A DNA stretch of 64,000 bases from Amphiura filiformis. Taxonomy: Eukaryota > Echinodermata > Ophiuroidea > Amphilepidida > Amphiuridae. Positions within the stretch are counted from its first letter, which is position 1. Every line of letters begins with the position of its first letter. The stretch covers positions 62,001 through 126,000 of the forward strand of contig NW_027305502.1 of assembly GCF_039555335.1 (NCBI RefSeq). Direction: 5' to 3'. The notes beneath the pieces were generated by a model that was given only the letters and a program-made list of their open reading frames with translations, was not told where the DNA came from and searched no databases. Made by a program: the position numbers and the translations under genes. Shown here one piece after another: positions 23,861 through 36,700 of the stretch.

Positions 23861-26210
23861 ATGATGATTTGCAAATCACACCGTAAATTCTACATGAGTA
23901 GATAACAAACAAACATGCAAACAAACAACAAACATGTAGTAACAAAAAATATACTAAATGAAATTTTTGACTTTTATGATAAAAAATAGTTCATACGGTT
24001 CCAAATGGTATCATCAGTAGATAACAAAATATTGTCAACCGTTCTTACTTACTTTCTTTGTAGGCCTATTTTATATTTTTTTTAAATACTATCTTGAGTA
24101 GACAGCGGAAAAAACAAACAAAACAAACAAAAAACATGAAAAGCAAACTTTCCTAACAGATGTTTTCTAAATTTGTGGAATATTTTCTGTTGTTTTATTA
24201 GGCCTGCAATGCTATCTTCAGAAGATAGCCGTTTGCGCACGCGTTGCGAGAAAATGATGCAGATCGTAAATGATACAAGGCGTAGGCCTAAGTGGGTTCG
24301 CGCATATTCACAGAAGATGATGCATAATCGCGACGGGTGAGTTGCAAATTGCACCGTAAACGGTATCTTGAGTAGATAAAAACAAACAAACAGACAAACA
24401 AACATGAAATGTAAAAAAAACACCAAATGATCTTTCTGACTCGTCTCATGCTAAGTCTTAAGATTTCCTTCTTTTTTTGTATTATTTCACATTAGGTTTA
24501 CAAATGCTATCATCGGTAGGCCTAGATAGGCCTAACAAAATATATTCAACAATAATTATTCTCGATTTCTTTGTACTTTACAAATAAATACTATCTTGAG
24601 TAAATAGCGGAAACACTAACAAGCAAACCAATAAACAAACAAAAAACATCAAAACAAACTTTCCTAACAGACGATTTCTAAATTTGTGAAATAGTTTACG
24701 TGTTGTTTTAGTTAAAAGCTCTTAATCAAATTTCTGACTTTTATGATTAAAAAAAATAGTTCACACAGTTCCAAATGGTATCATCAGTAGATAACAAAAT
24801 ATTGTCAACCGTTCTTACTTACTTTCTTTTTCTTTTACGATTTTTATTTTCTGTTGTTTTGTTAGGCCCGCAATGCTATCTTCAGAAGATAGCCGTTTGC
24901 GCACGCGTTGCGAGAAAATGATGCAGATCGTAAATGATGCAAGCCGTAAGTGGGCTCGCGCGCGTTCACAGAAGATGATGCATGTCGCAACGGGTGATTT
25001 GCAAATTGCACCGCAAATGGTATCTTGAGTAGATAAAAACAAACAAACAAACAAACAAACAAACAGACAGCCAAACAAACATGAAATATAAAAAAATATA
25101 CCAAACGATCTCCCTGACTCGTCTCATGCTAAGTCTTATGATTTCCTTCTTTTTTTTTGTATTATTTCATTAGGTTTACAAAATGCTATCATCAGTAGAT
25201 AGGCCTAACAAAATATATTCAATCTTTCTCAATTTCTTTGTATTTTACAAATAAATACTATCTTGAGTAGATTGCGGAAACACTAACAAGCAAACAAATA
25301 AACAAACAAACAAAAAAAACATCAAAACAAACTATCCTAACAGATGTTTTTTAAATTTGTGAAATATTTTCTGTGTTTATTTAAAAGCCCGTAAAGCCGT
25401 CTGCGAGTTCCGAGCTGAAAATGATGCCGGCCGTAAGAAGGCGTTGAACGCTTTTTTTGACAGCAGATGATGCGTGATGTCACGTCACACTGAGGGCCTA
25501 TAATGATTTGCAACACACCGTAAATTCTACCTTTAGTAGATAACAAACAAACATGCAAACAAACAACAAAAATGTAGTAACAAAAAGAATATACCAAATG
25601 AAATTTCTGACTTTTATGATTTAAAAACAAACTTTCCTAACAGATGTTTTCTAAATTTGTGAAATATTTTCTGTTGTTTTATTAGGCCCGCAATGCTATC
25701 TTCAGAAGATAACCATGCAAGCCGTAAGTGGGCTTGCGAGTGTTCACAGAAGATGATGCATGTCGCAACGGGTGATTTGCAAATGGCACCGTAATGGTAT
25801 CTTGTGTAGATAAAACAAACAAACAGACAGACAAACAAACATGAAATATAAAAAATATATACCAAATGATCTTTCTGACTCGTCTCAAGCTAAGTCTTTA
25901 TGATTTCCTTCGTTTTTGTATTATTTCATTAGGTTTACACATGCTATCATCAGTAGATAGGCCTAAAAAATATATTCATCCTTTCTTAATTTCTTTGTAT
26001 TTTACAAATAAACACTATCTTGAGTAGATAGTGTGATAGGCAATGTTTTTTGGAACGATAGTATTTTTCATGTTTTTTACTTTGCTTACTATCTTCTGAA
26101 GATAGCATTTAGGGCCTACGAAGACAATAATTAATACCTCTATTTTTTTTTACTTTATATTTAATGACTTTCTTTTTATGATTATTATTTGGACTATCTA
26201 CTGAAGATAT
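23861..26210 (+). repeat. Palindrome-punctuated array with (AAAC)n tracts
   Basis: About 18 imperfect palindromes (CTATCTTCAGAAGATAG, TATCTTGAGTAGATA, TATCATCAGTAGATA types) occur every 70-270 bases. Between them are distinct short modules, several repeated two or three times with a period of about 0.66-0.82 kb (for example at 24211, 24875 and 25695). AAAC microsatellites follow many of the TATCTTGAGTAGATA sites. No gene seen; the several short minus-strand frames come from the AAAC tracts. Confidence 0.85.
24211..24230. repeat. Type example of the punctuating palindrome
   Basis: GCTATCTTCAGAAGATAGC is a perfect 9-bp inverted repeat around one central base. Each half contains AGATAG, a match to the GATA-factor core WGATAR. 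Similar perfect forms lie at 17881, 20205, 24875 and 26089. Confidence 0.85.
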
Positions 26211-26389
26211 CAATTACGGTGGGTTTTTTCCAAGCACAGCGAGTCTATCTGTGATTGGTTTTGGTCAAAACCTCAAGTGTTCCTTTCATCTAATCAGAAA
26301 AATTTTCATATCGAACGAAAGCTAACACTTCCCCCTAAAAACACTTTTTTTTTCATTAGGTCAACAGATAGCGCAATTCTATGTTTATC

Positions 26390-26640
26390 TGCGCGAATGC
26401 GGTAATCAATTTTGACCAAAATGTAGGTTTTAAAAGTCAAAACCTCAAGTGTTCCTTACAATATTTTTCAATTTTTTTGTCATTAAAGTTATAGGCATAT
26501 TGTCCATACTAGCTTCATTTTAATATGAACAATGGTTAATTCTCTTTAAATCTTGTTCAAAAAGTTATTATTTTTGCCTGTTTTGTCACACGGTTGTAAA
26601 TTCAATGAACTATGACTTTGCTAAAGAGCGCTTACAAATG
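26390..26640 (+). repeat. Dispersed repeat shared with 11880-12010
   Basis: AAAATGTAGGTTTTAAAAG, CTCAAGTGTTCCTTACAATA and GCTAAAGAGCGCTTACAAAT match the earlier copy, with an insertion of about 120 bases here. A further fragment lies at 26262-26290. Confidence 0.7.
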
Positions 26641-27228
26641 GATATGTTTCCGTTCATGCAGCTGAATCTCTGCTATAATAAGTGCCGTTTTTGGTCAGCT
26701 TCCTCATTTTAGCATTTTTTTATAGCTTTGCATTCGGCCTATTGGCTATTTTTTTTAAAGCGCGCGTTCAAGTCCTAGGGTATATACCGTCGAGTCCGAG
26801 CCACGGTCCGAGTCCAACAAAAATAAGAACCCGGACTGACATGATAAGAGTAGGCTAATAAGAATAAGTCCGGACTCGGTCAGAGTCCATGCCTGGGGGA
26901 GGGTGGGGGCTATCTGCCTACTGGCAAGGGGCCTATTTGTATAAAATGATGCTTTAAAAGGGGATTATTGGGTATAACATAATGGGGGGTCATTACAGTA
27001 AACTCTATACTGGTAACTCTATTCCACCTTTGGAGGTGACGCGTATGTAGGGTTGTTAAGACCCCCCGTTTTTCAGCATCGCTGTCACCCAAATCCCCAT
27101 ACGAACACATGCTCTGTCACCTGAAGACCCCCTATTTTTCCATTTGATCTGTCACCCAAAGACCCTTACAAGTTCAATTTGAACAGTAACTTTCATTTAT
27201 CACTGATTTTGTTACTTATTTTGAAAAA

Positions 27229-27265
27229 CCTGAGACCATAATACCTTAGGTATTATGGTCTCAGG
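27229..27265. repeat. Perfect 37-base palindrome upstream of cactin
   Basis: CCTGAGACCATAATACCT, one T, then its exact complement. It lies about 530 bases before the cactin ATG. Confidence 0.9.
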
Positions 27266-27318
27266 AAAAACCAATGAAATTTGAAGCCGTTTTCAGGAAC
27301 TAGAAATTCGAAGGAAAA

Positions 27319-27435
27319 GGTCATGTTCTCACCCAATGACCCCATATTTTTTACATTTTGCTCTCACCGAATGCCAAAAATCATGCTCTCACCCAATGAC
27401 CCCATATTTTTACATTTTGCTCTCACCGAATGCCC
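27319..27435 (+). repeat. Two-copy 66-bp tandem repeat
   Basis: CTCACCCAATGACCCCATAT followed by TTACATTTTGCTCTCACCGA occurs twice in tandem; related C-rich words extend from about 26900 to 27480. No gene. Confidence 0.75.
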
Positions 27436-27794
27436 TGAGTGCGAACGTGCCAGCCCTGGGCCCATCAAGTGCCCCTCCCCCCGGAACGCCAAATGATTTT
27501 GGTTGCTTTTTTAGGACATGCTTTTTTTTAGACCATAAAAATGTGGATAAGAAAATTCCACCTTTTTAGGGGGGTCTAAAAAAGTTTGATGTTGGAGTAC
27601 CAACTTTTCACCCCCCCCCCCAGGTATTTATGAACGCTCCCTATAATCTGGATGGTGCTCCTGCAGAAAGGAGGGATCTACTACCATACTATTATACTAA
27701 TGGCGACATACAGTAAGCGTTTCGCAGCGAATACGTTTTTCATAATTTGCTGACAACTTTCAAGTTTTAAGCCGTAAAAAGGATACGCTGAACC

Positions 27795-30700
27795 ATGGGA
27801 CGAAGTGATAAAAAGAAGAAGAGAAAAAGATCTCGGTCAAGGTCCCGAGAACGAAGTAGGGATAGCGAAAAACGCCGTCACAAAAAACAAAGGTAAGCTT
27901 ACTAAAAAAAATAATAAATCATGCATCAGATCAGTGGCAGTGCCGTGACGCCACGGTGATCAATCATGAACGGCTCATGTGTTTCCCTTTGAATTGATTA
28001 AGCTTTATTATATTCATTATATTTACTGATATATTTACTGATTTTGGGAAATGGTAATACAGAGAAAACGTGACCATCATGACCATGGACATCATGTAGG
28101 TAACTAGGCTAGGCAAACCTTAGTTAACACATTTACTAGTCAGCGAATTCGCCGAGACCGGGGCCCCAACACAATGCATATTTACATAGAAATTTGAATT
28201 TTTTTCGAGAATAGGTGGGTGAAGGAAACCTACATAAATATGTTTTCTATACTTCACTTGACCCAAATATATGATTTTTTATGGTGATAATCAAGTCGCA
28301 CATGGAATTTTAGAGGATTTTGATAGCAGTTCCATTAAAAAAGCTGCCATCGCCATGAGACTAAGATCTAGAAACACCCCGAAATGCCGTTTTGGGGAAT
28401 TTTGCTAGCTGAATCTTTTTGATGAAAGTCAATCTTTGACAAGATGTAACTTTGCTACGGAAAGTGCTATGAAAAAAAAGGTTTTCAGTTTTGGCTTAGT
28501 TTACTCAAGGGCTTTAATTTGATATATAAAACGATGCAATTTGATGGCAAATTTGAATTCACCTAGGATACCTGTCATTGTCATTGTCATTGTCATTCAC
28601 CTAGGATTGTCATTGACTAGACTTGCTTGCCAGTCCTATATACGCCGTACCTATGTATATTAAGGACTGGCTTACGCCATTTTGGATGTCAATGGGAAAT
28701 ACACACTTAACGATTTGCGCCGGTTAGAAACTTGAAAAAAAAATCTTTAAAATTTTATCAATGTATATAAAAGTGGTACCAACCTTATTGTGCTTGCTAA
28801 TTTAAGACTCGGTTGAAACAAAATTAAGGATCGAATGCATTTTAGTGTCCAAAAGGCAAAATTATTGTCAAAGTTCTGCGAAATCGGCACCCTTGCGAAG
28901 GGTTCAGAATTGAATCGAACGAAAATATCCGATCTTTATGATCAAAAACACAAAATTACAACTTTAAACATACTATTGGCAGAAGACATTATTACCAAAC
29001 AATATAGAATAGAAAATTTGACATCATTTTCTCAAAATATTGAAGAAATTTGCTCACTAGACATCGAAAAAGTACGCAATCCAATTCCCGTTCAAACGCG
29101 TGAGAAACTGAAAGTGCATAATCCCGACTATCATTGACTGAGTCTGAGTGTGAACGAGAGTACAAGACAAGCTTTATAGTCTACTAAGCTATTCACATGT
29201 GTTATATTATTACATTACGGTACACAGTTATATGTATAAAAGTTGAGAAACATCCCACAATCTAGACTATGCCATAGTCTATTTTTGATGTTAATCATGA
29301 TGAAAGCATTCAGTTGAACTCGAAATTATACTGATTAATTACATCAAAATACTAGTATAAAATTGTTATGAAAAAGTTTATATAATTATATTAGTGAAAG
29401 TAAAAGTAAAGTGTACGTAGGCTTATATTATTGAATGCAACATATCATAATGTCAAAATTGTATTGGCACTTCAATACTGAACAATTCTGATTTTAGAAT
29501 CTGCCAGTTTATTAATCGCGAAATTACAGGTTAAAAATAGACTATGGACTTTTGATTTTGAACGGGCAAAGTCCCTAACACTCACACTGTCAATCATACT
29601 TGTTTATCAATCAAATTTAACCACAAGCAAATACAAGACGCGTTCATGCACTTAATGACGCGTTCATGCAATTACACAACACAAAGGCGGGGTAGGCCAC
29701 ATACTTGTGTACCATGTAGTTATTAATGCTAATGACAGGTACCCGGAGGATTTAAACCATAACGAGATCGGGCGACCAATCACAAGCCAGATCCATTTAA
29801 AGATGCATTACATCATGGCCAATTTTAGTAGGCCAGATTTCCGACAATCTCATCCATAGAAGCTCATAGACAGCCGTGTTAAGCATGAAAACCGCAATCC
29901 AATGTCAGTAGTCCACTTGGGAAGCTAACAAACAGAGGGAGTAGGGTGACTGAAAAGAACAGATGTGAAAATCTATCAATTGTGCACACATTAATTAAAT
30001 CAGAGTTTTAAGCTTAAATACAATATCCAGAGTATGCACAATGGGCAAGTGGACTACGGGGTAGTCTACCCACAATCACGTCCTTCATCCCGAGCCTTCA
30101 TCATGGGTGTCTATCAGTATCACGCTACGGCGCGGTAGGAACATGTCGGTATCAGGAGGGTGAAAGTGCATAGGAACAATGCCAGAAACTACGTCACGCT
30201 ATTGTTCGACTTAAACTACATCATTTTTAACCCCTTCCGTTTCCGTTAATACAGCTTTAGTCTCCTCCACCTTCGCAACACGGTACGTGGAGTGACTGGA
30301 ATCACAATGACAGCGGAGGAGAATACTAGCTGGTCAGACAATTTAATTCTATCACGCATATAATACCTGAACAATCACCGTCATTTGATCGATTTACTAC
30401 AGAATATATTGTATACACAAAATATAATTTTAAAATTGTAAACCTGTTAACTTATATACTTGTGTACTAAAGTATAAGGACACATGAATAAAATCATGTA
30501 GAAGACAAAATGGCCGCTAATCCGCCTATTGTCTAGACTTAAACTACATCTTCCTGTTTGTTACGTAATACTAGGATGCCATGCCCTGTCGGTATGTGCA
30601 AAGTCTATGGGAAATAAAGATTTTGTGTGTGCACAACTGCACATTGAATCAACTGATCATATCTTTGCATCCATATGGGTTACAGACATGGTTAAGAGCT

Positions 30701-33700
30701 CTTTTGAAAGATTATCGTATTAATTCTGCGAATTGTTTTTAATCATTTTGAACTCTTTTATGATTGGTTTCTAAAGTCTAAAAAATGCAAACCTTCAATT
30801 TATGTACAAAACTACCGGTACCCGTTTTCATATTTAACACTGTAGTAAGCAATGCGGATGTCTTCAAAATCTAAAAGTTGCTGTAAATTTTTAATTACCG
30901 TACTTATCCTTTCATAGTCAAAGTTTACATTTTCTGAGAGGAAATTTGGTGAGGAATCTAAATATGGACTTACTTTTTTTGTATGGATTAGGGGTAAAAT
31001 GTTTCAGTTCAAAATATGTTGAATTGTAAAAAAATTGAACATATTTTGGGACACCCTGTATTAGGAGATTACCAAACAGCTGTGATTTAGTTTCTTCCCA
31101 AGTCAGTAGGCTCCCCCTAACCTCTATCCAAATCAATGTTGTACATGTAGGCCCCTACTTTCAGTTTATAACTGCAAGTTAGTAATAAGCAACGCATTAA
31201 GTGATCCATTTTTTATTTGGATTTTTTTATTCTGCAACTGTATTGGAATTGAATTGGAATTGAAATGAATGCTCAGAATTGAATTGAAATTGATTAGCTG
31301 TTAATTTCACTGCATTGGATTGGAATTAAAATGAAATGACTTTGAAATTGAAAAATTTAATTGGAATCGAATTGAATTAATTCTAAAGCAAGGTGGATTG
31401 AATTGGAATTGAATAGCTCAAGACTCAAGGTGTAGAAAGAATTGAATTTGAATAGAAATCAATTTTATGGAGTGAAATAACAATAATCCACACGCATATG
31501 ACCGTTATGACGTTATAAACTACATGTAGCACGACTCGAAAAAATTACACCAATCACTCTGCGCAATGTTGGAACTAAGCAGCCAGGGGCTTCTGCAAGG
31601 TATGCACACACATTTAGCTTGTGTCCAAGAAATAAAAATAGCAACATATATAAAAATGGATTCTTGTACCTTTCCTTCCTCTTTTTCCATCCTTAATTAC
31701 ATGTAGATCTTCAAGTTCTGACAGTGAGAGTGACAGGGATAGAAGACGGCGAGACAGATCACGATCCAAGGACAGACGGAAACATAAACATAGGCATAAT
31801 TCACGATCAAGATCACCTGTGGCAAAACGCAAAGAGAAGCCAATGGATCCACAACAGCTCAAGGAACAGAAAAGGTCAGTTGATAAGTACTTTGAATCAA
31901 TTGTATGAATTTTTGTCCAGTGCAACAAGAAATAATTAAAAAGAAAAGAAACCAAGAAGGCTTACAGGGTTTTAGAGCATTAACCCTAACACCAGTAAAA
32001 ACCACAAAATACCACGATGAAAAATTAGGCGCATGCATGCATCCCAGGGTATGCGACGACGCAATCATCAAGTGTGATATGCTCACGGAATTGCTGGCCG
32101 TGCAGCAATTACCTATGCAGCTACCGGTCCGCGATCGCGTGCTTGGCATGCGGGGGGTCAAAGGTTCGAATCCCGGGGGTACCAAGTCAAAAATTCTTCT
32201 TCTTCTTGAAAAATTCGGATCTTCTCTGACTTCCGATACCAAAAAGCATGGGTCAGTGTTAGGGTTAGAAAAGATGTATTTTTCCAGATTAGAGTGTCTT
32301 CTAACCCTAACACCAGTAAAAACCACAAAATACCACGATGAAAAATTAGGCGCATGCATGCATCCCAGGGTCTGCGACGACGCAATCATCAAGTGTGATA
32401 TGCTCACGGAATTGCTGGCCGGGCAGCAATTACCCATGCAGCTACCGGTCCGCGATCGCGTGCTTGGCATGCGGGGGGTCAAAGGTTCGAATCCCGGGGG
32501 TACCAAGTCAAAAATTCTTCTTCTTCTTGAAAAATTCGGATCTTCTCTGACTTCCGATACCAAAAAGCATGGGTCAGTGTTAGGGTTAGAAAAGATGTAT
32601 TTTTCCAGATTAGAGTGTCTTCTAACCCTAACACCAGTAAAAACCACAAAATACCACAATGAAAAATTAGGCACATGCATGCATCCCAGGGTCTGCGACG
32701 ACGCAATCACCCTAAGTGTGATATGCTCACGGAATTGCTGGCCGGGCAGCAATTACCCGTGCAGCTATCGGTCCGTGATCGCGTGCTTGGCATGCGGGGG
32801 GTCAAAGGTTCGAATCCTGGGGGTGCCAAGTCAAAAATTCTTCTTCTTCTTGAAAAATTCGGATCTTCTCTGACTTCCGATACCAAAAAGCATGGGTCAG
32901 TGTTAGTTAATTTTTTTAAATATATTTCTTGAACCTCTATTAAAATTACTACTGAAATCACAGTTTATTTAGCAAGGTGTAGTACAGTACTTGTAATCAA
33001 ATTTTATACTAAGGCTAAATAAAAAAAATTTTTGTAAGCTGTGAATATATGATATTACGTTTTTGGGAGCAATTGTACTGCATTTTTTGAGAAATAGAGT
33101 TCCTCCTCCCAAATAGTACTAGTTAGAGCAATAGCATATTACTGTAGAATTTCATCTACTGCCCTCCCGGTTTAACATTATTAATGAGGCTAAAAAACCA
33201 AGATGTTTCAGGTAGGCCATGTATACACATTTTGTTTGGGGGGCAATTTTACCGCATTTCATATTTTTATATGAGAAATCTAGAAAAATAGAATAAAAAT
33301 GATGTAGAAGCAATATTTTTCCGCTTTCCAACTTTGAGTAATAAGTTAAGTACGGTAGTTTCTCTGATCTGATAACCGATCCACTAATCCATTCAGCCTT
33401 AGTCATAACATGTTGCAAATGATCACATTTAAATTTGAGCTCCCAACAGATTATATAGTACATGCAAGTAATAACATTTATAAATTATTTGCCCCTTGTA
33501 ACCAAGTAATAAAAGATAAAAACTTGCCTTCTAACATTCACAGGAAGGAGAAAGAATTACTTAAGGCTACAGAATCTTTAGAAGAGAAGAGAGCTAGACG
33601 ACTAGCCAAGAAGACGGCCAAGGACAGGAAACGCAAGGAGCAGATGGGATGGGATCAAGAAATGATGGTGAGGAGATGATACCCTTCATGCACTGTTGAT

Positions 33701-36700
33701 GGAAAAAAATCCCCCACTTTAAAACACAAGAGTTATAATTTTGCACTAAAAAGTACATACACCTAGATGTAGATCAGCTTGATAAAGGACATTTATTTGA
33801 GATCAACTTGAGAAACAGGCTACACATGTAATGTTTGGTTTCATAGAAATTCAAAGTCAAAATTGCCATAGGCCTCTAAATTAATTTCCATTCCTCTGTA
33901 CATTATGAGTCAATAATACATGTACATGAATTGTTCCAGGAAAATCTGTTTAGATTCTTGAGCACCCTGGGTAAAAAAAAATTGGTTCAACAATTATAAT
34001 TGGCAAACAATTGTTTCAATGTTTTGGGCCTGTCAGCGGGACGATTTGGCTATTTCTTTATTTTTCATTCTATTTATTTTTTAATTGTTTTTGTTTTATC
34101 CCCCAAAATGTCCATGGGCGGTAAATCTGGCCCTTCGTGAGATCTCGCTGTGTTATATGGTTCAGGAACTGCCATGTGTAATACGCACCTTTAGGTTTTC
34201 TCTACCAGATGTCGATTAGTACCTAAATCCCTTCCCACAAGGTACATGTAATGGACATTTTGGATAACAATAGATGCAGTTCAGAGGTTAATCCATCTCC
34301 TTCGTCATGCAATACACATATTGTATTGTGAGTAGCAAATTCAATACAAATCAACATCCGGTAGAGAAACCCTAAAGGTTTGTACTATTTGACAATATAT
34401 ACAGATTTTAACATTAAGTTAACCCTAACCAAACTGAATCTCACTAAAGCTCACTATGAAAAGCCCTGTGCATGCATGGATATCATGTGATGCGATGACG
34501 CAATCAGCCCGAGCCATAAATGTATATACTCAGGGAATCGCTGGCTGGGCCAGCAAAACCGCCATGGGTACAGGCCGGTGATCTTGTGCGTGGCATGCAA
34601 TGGGGCGGAGGTTCAAATCCCGGGGGGTGCCCGCTGACTTATTTGTTCATCTTCTCTCCTTTTTTGTTTGTTCTTTATCTTCCGATAGCAAAAAAACATG
34701 GGTACGGTTAGGGTTAACAAGAACCATTTATATAGCACCTTCGCCAAAAGTTACAAATTGCTAAACAAGAAACACTTTTAATTTTAAAATTTAAAAATTT
34801 GTTTGATCTTTTTTGCAGGGTTACACCAATGAAGATAATCCATTTGGAGATTCACAATTGTTGGAGACATTTGTCTGGCACAAGGTAAAGTATTTCATCA
34901 CAGCTATTTTTGACAATTTTTTGCGTTTATCAGGAGTAATTATTCCCTGCCGAGCAATCAACAAAACTGAAATACCCCAACTGATCCTGACTGACTTGGA
35001 CATGGAATCTATTCAAAATCACTCTCTTGTGACAGGATTTTGAATAGATTCCATGTACGTTCGATGCTACGTTTGGATATCGCAATCTTTCTAGACGCGT
35101 TGGGTCGGGGTGAGTTATCACCAAGTTACAACAGGTCAGTGTTCTTTCTTTTGGTTTGGGTCAGGATCAGCAAAGAAAATATACTAAACATTAGCTTAGA
35201 AAAGATTTTCAACATGGAGAGCTGATCAAACAAATATTTTGGTGACACATCCTGGGGGTTGGCACGTCGGCAAGTGCAGAACTTTTGTGGTACCGGATAA
35301 TAGGCACTGTAGGCCTAAAATAAATGACTATTGTCATGGTTTATGGGGCGCTCATCGCCGAGTACAGAACTTTGGTAGTAATAGGCACTGGGTAGGCCTA
35401 AAATAAATGACTATTGTCGTGGTTTAGGTATGTGATAATGTAGCTCTGTAAATGGTAACTTGTGAAGGTAAAAACCATAATATGTTATTGCATAATTATT
35501 ATTTTAACGTTATCTACAGAAAAATGACGAGGCTGGACTGTCGGATCTTGGTCAAGAGAACTTGAAGAAGCTGGTGAAAGACAAGCAAATAGAAAATAGG
35601 GTGAGTATAATTATAGAGTTTCTGCATACTGGCATTGTAAATTCAAAATACTTTGGTTAAAAAAACAAAAGTAGATATGCCTGACATCAAACTGAGTTTG
35701 TTTGATTGTACCACAAATAATAAACATAGTTTTTTACTTGTGTGTCTTTATCCCATAGCTTGAACTGCAGAAAGTCAAACAGCGTAGACATGAACGGGAG
35801 AAGGAGAGAGAACAGAGGGAGAAAGAAATGGTGAGTATTCTCATGTATAGGTATCTTGGTGTAGATTATTCATCCAGGAGTTCAAAACATTATTTTGTAA
35901 ATTAAATCTAATACTGGAACTAAAATTTACAACTCACTTTGCAATGTTGCATCCGAAAACATCGGACTTCATCAGGCATCTGATTAATGATGGTGTGACA
36001 AGTGACGTCACAACATCTGATATCACACCATCATCAACATGCAGGTGTTGATTACAGATGTCAAGTTTCTATTTTATTTAATTCGAAAATTTCAGAATTA
36101 TACATTTGCATGAAAACTGCATTAAGGTAGTATGAACGGCTAATCAAGCTTGCAGCAAAATAGCCACAATAGCAAATTGGAATTGTGTATTAATTTAAAA
36201 CTTAGAACAAACTAAAGATAAGTCTTCACTCCACCTATTTTTCATAAAAATTTTACCATTTCTTATGTATTTCTTTATTTTTTGAAAATTACCTAAATTT
36301 TACCACATTATAATTTTTTTTGCCAACATGGAGTGTGCTATGGTTTCCAAACTTTCAGGGATGGTGTATAAGCTTAATATCTAAATTCTCTCGCCAGCTT
36401 TTTTGGATAAAGTGTTTGATTTTTAGAAAATTAATTTTAAATTTTTGATTTTAGGAAATTTAGAAACACCTATAACTTAAAATAGAAACACTTAATTAAA
36501 AAAAGCTGGCGAGAGAATTTTCTAAATTTGATTACCTTTCATATGACACCTTGTTTGTAGAAATTGGACCTATAATTAGCTCAAAAAAAATTCTAGAATT
36601 TAGGTAAATTAGTGTTTCTAGAAAAAGTCAAGAAAATTGAAAAAAGTACTAACATTACCATTTCATATCTCCTTTGTTAAGGTCAATATCTTGGAAAAAA

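Noticed and set aside
24082-25888. Cys/Phe/Leu-rich minus-strand frames suggesting membrane proteins
   Set aside because: They are translations of AAAC microsatellites (read as CLFVCLFV) next to the palindromes.
17881-26211. CRISPR-like reading of regularly spaced palindromes
   Set aside because: The host is an animal, the repeats are only 15-19 bases and variable, spacing is irregular (about 70-350 bases), and no cas-type genes are present.
32117-32837. Three tRNA-Ala genes
   Set aside because: The A box and acceptor stem are poor and each lies inside a 321-bp repeated SINE unit.
31859-32873. Overlapping repetitive frames of 322 (plus) and 297 (minus) codons
   Set aside because: They exist only because the SINE unit is 321 bases, a multiple of three; both strands stay open for the same reason and no protein family is recognised.
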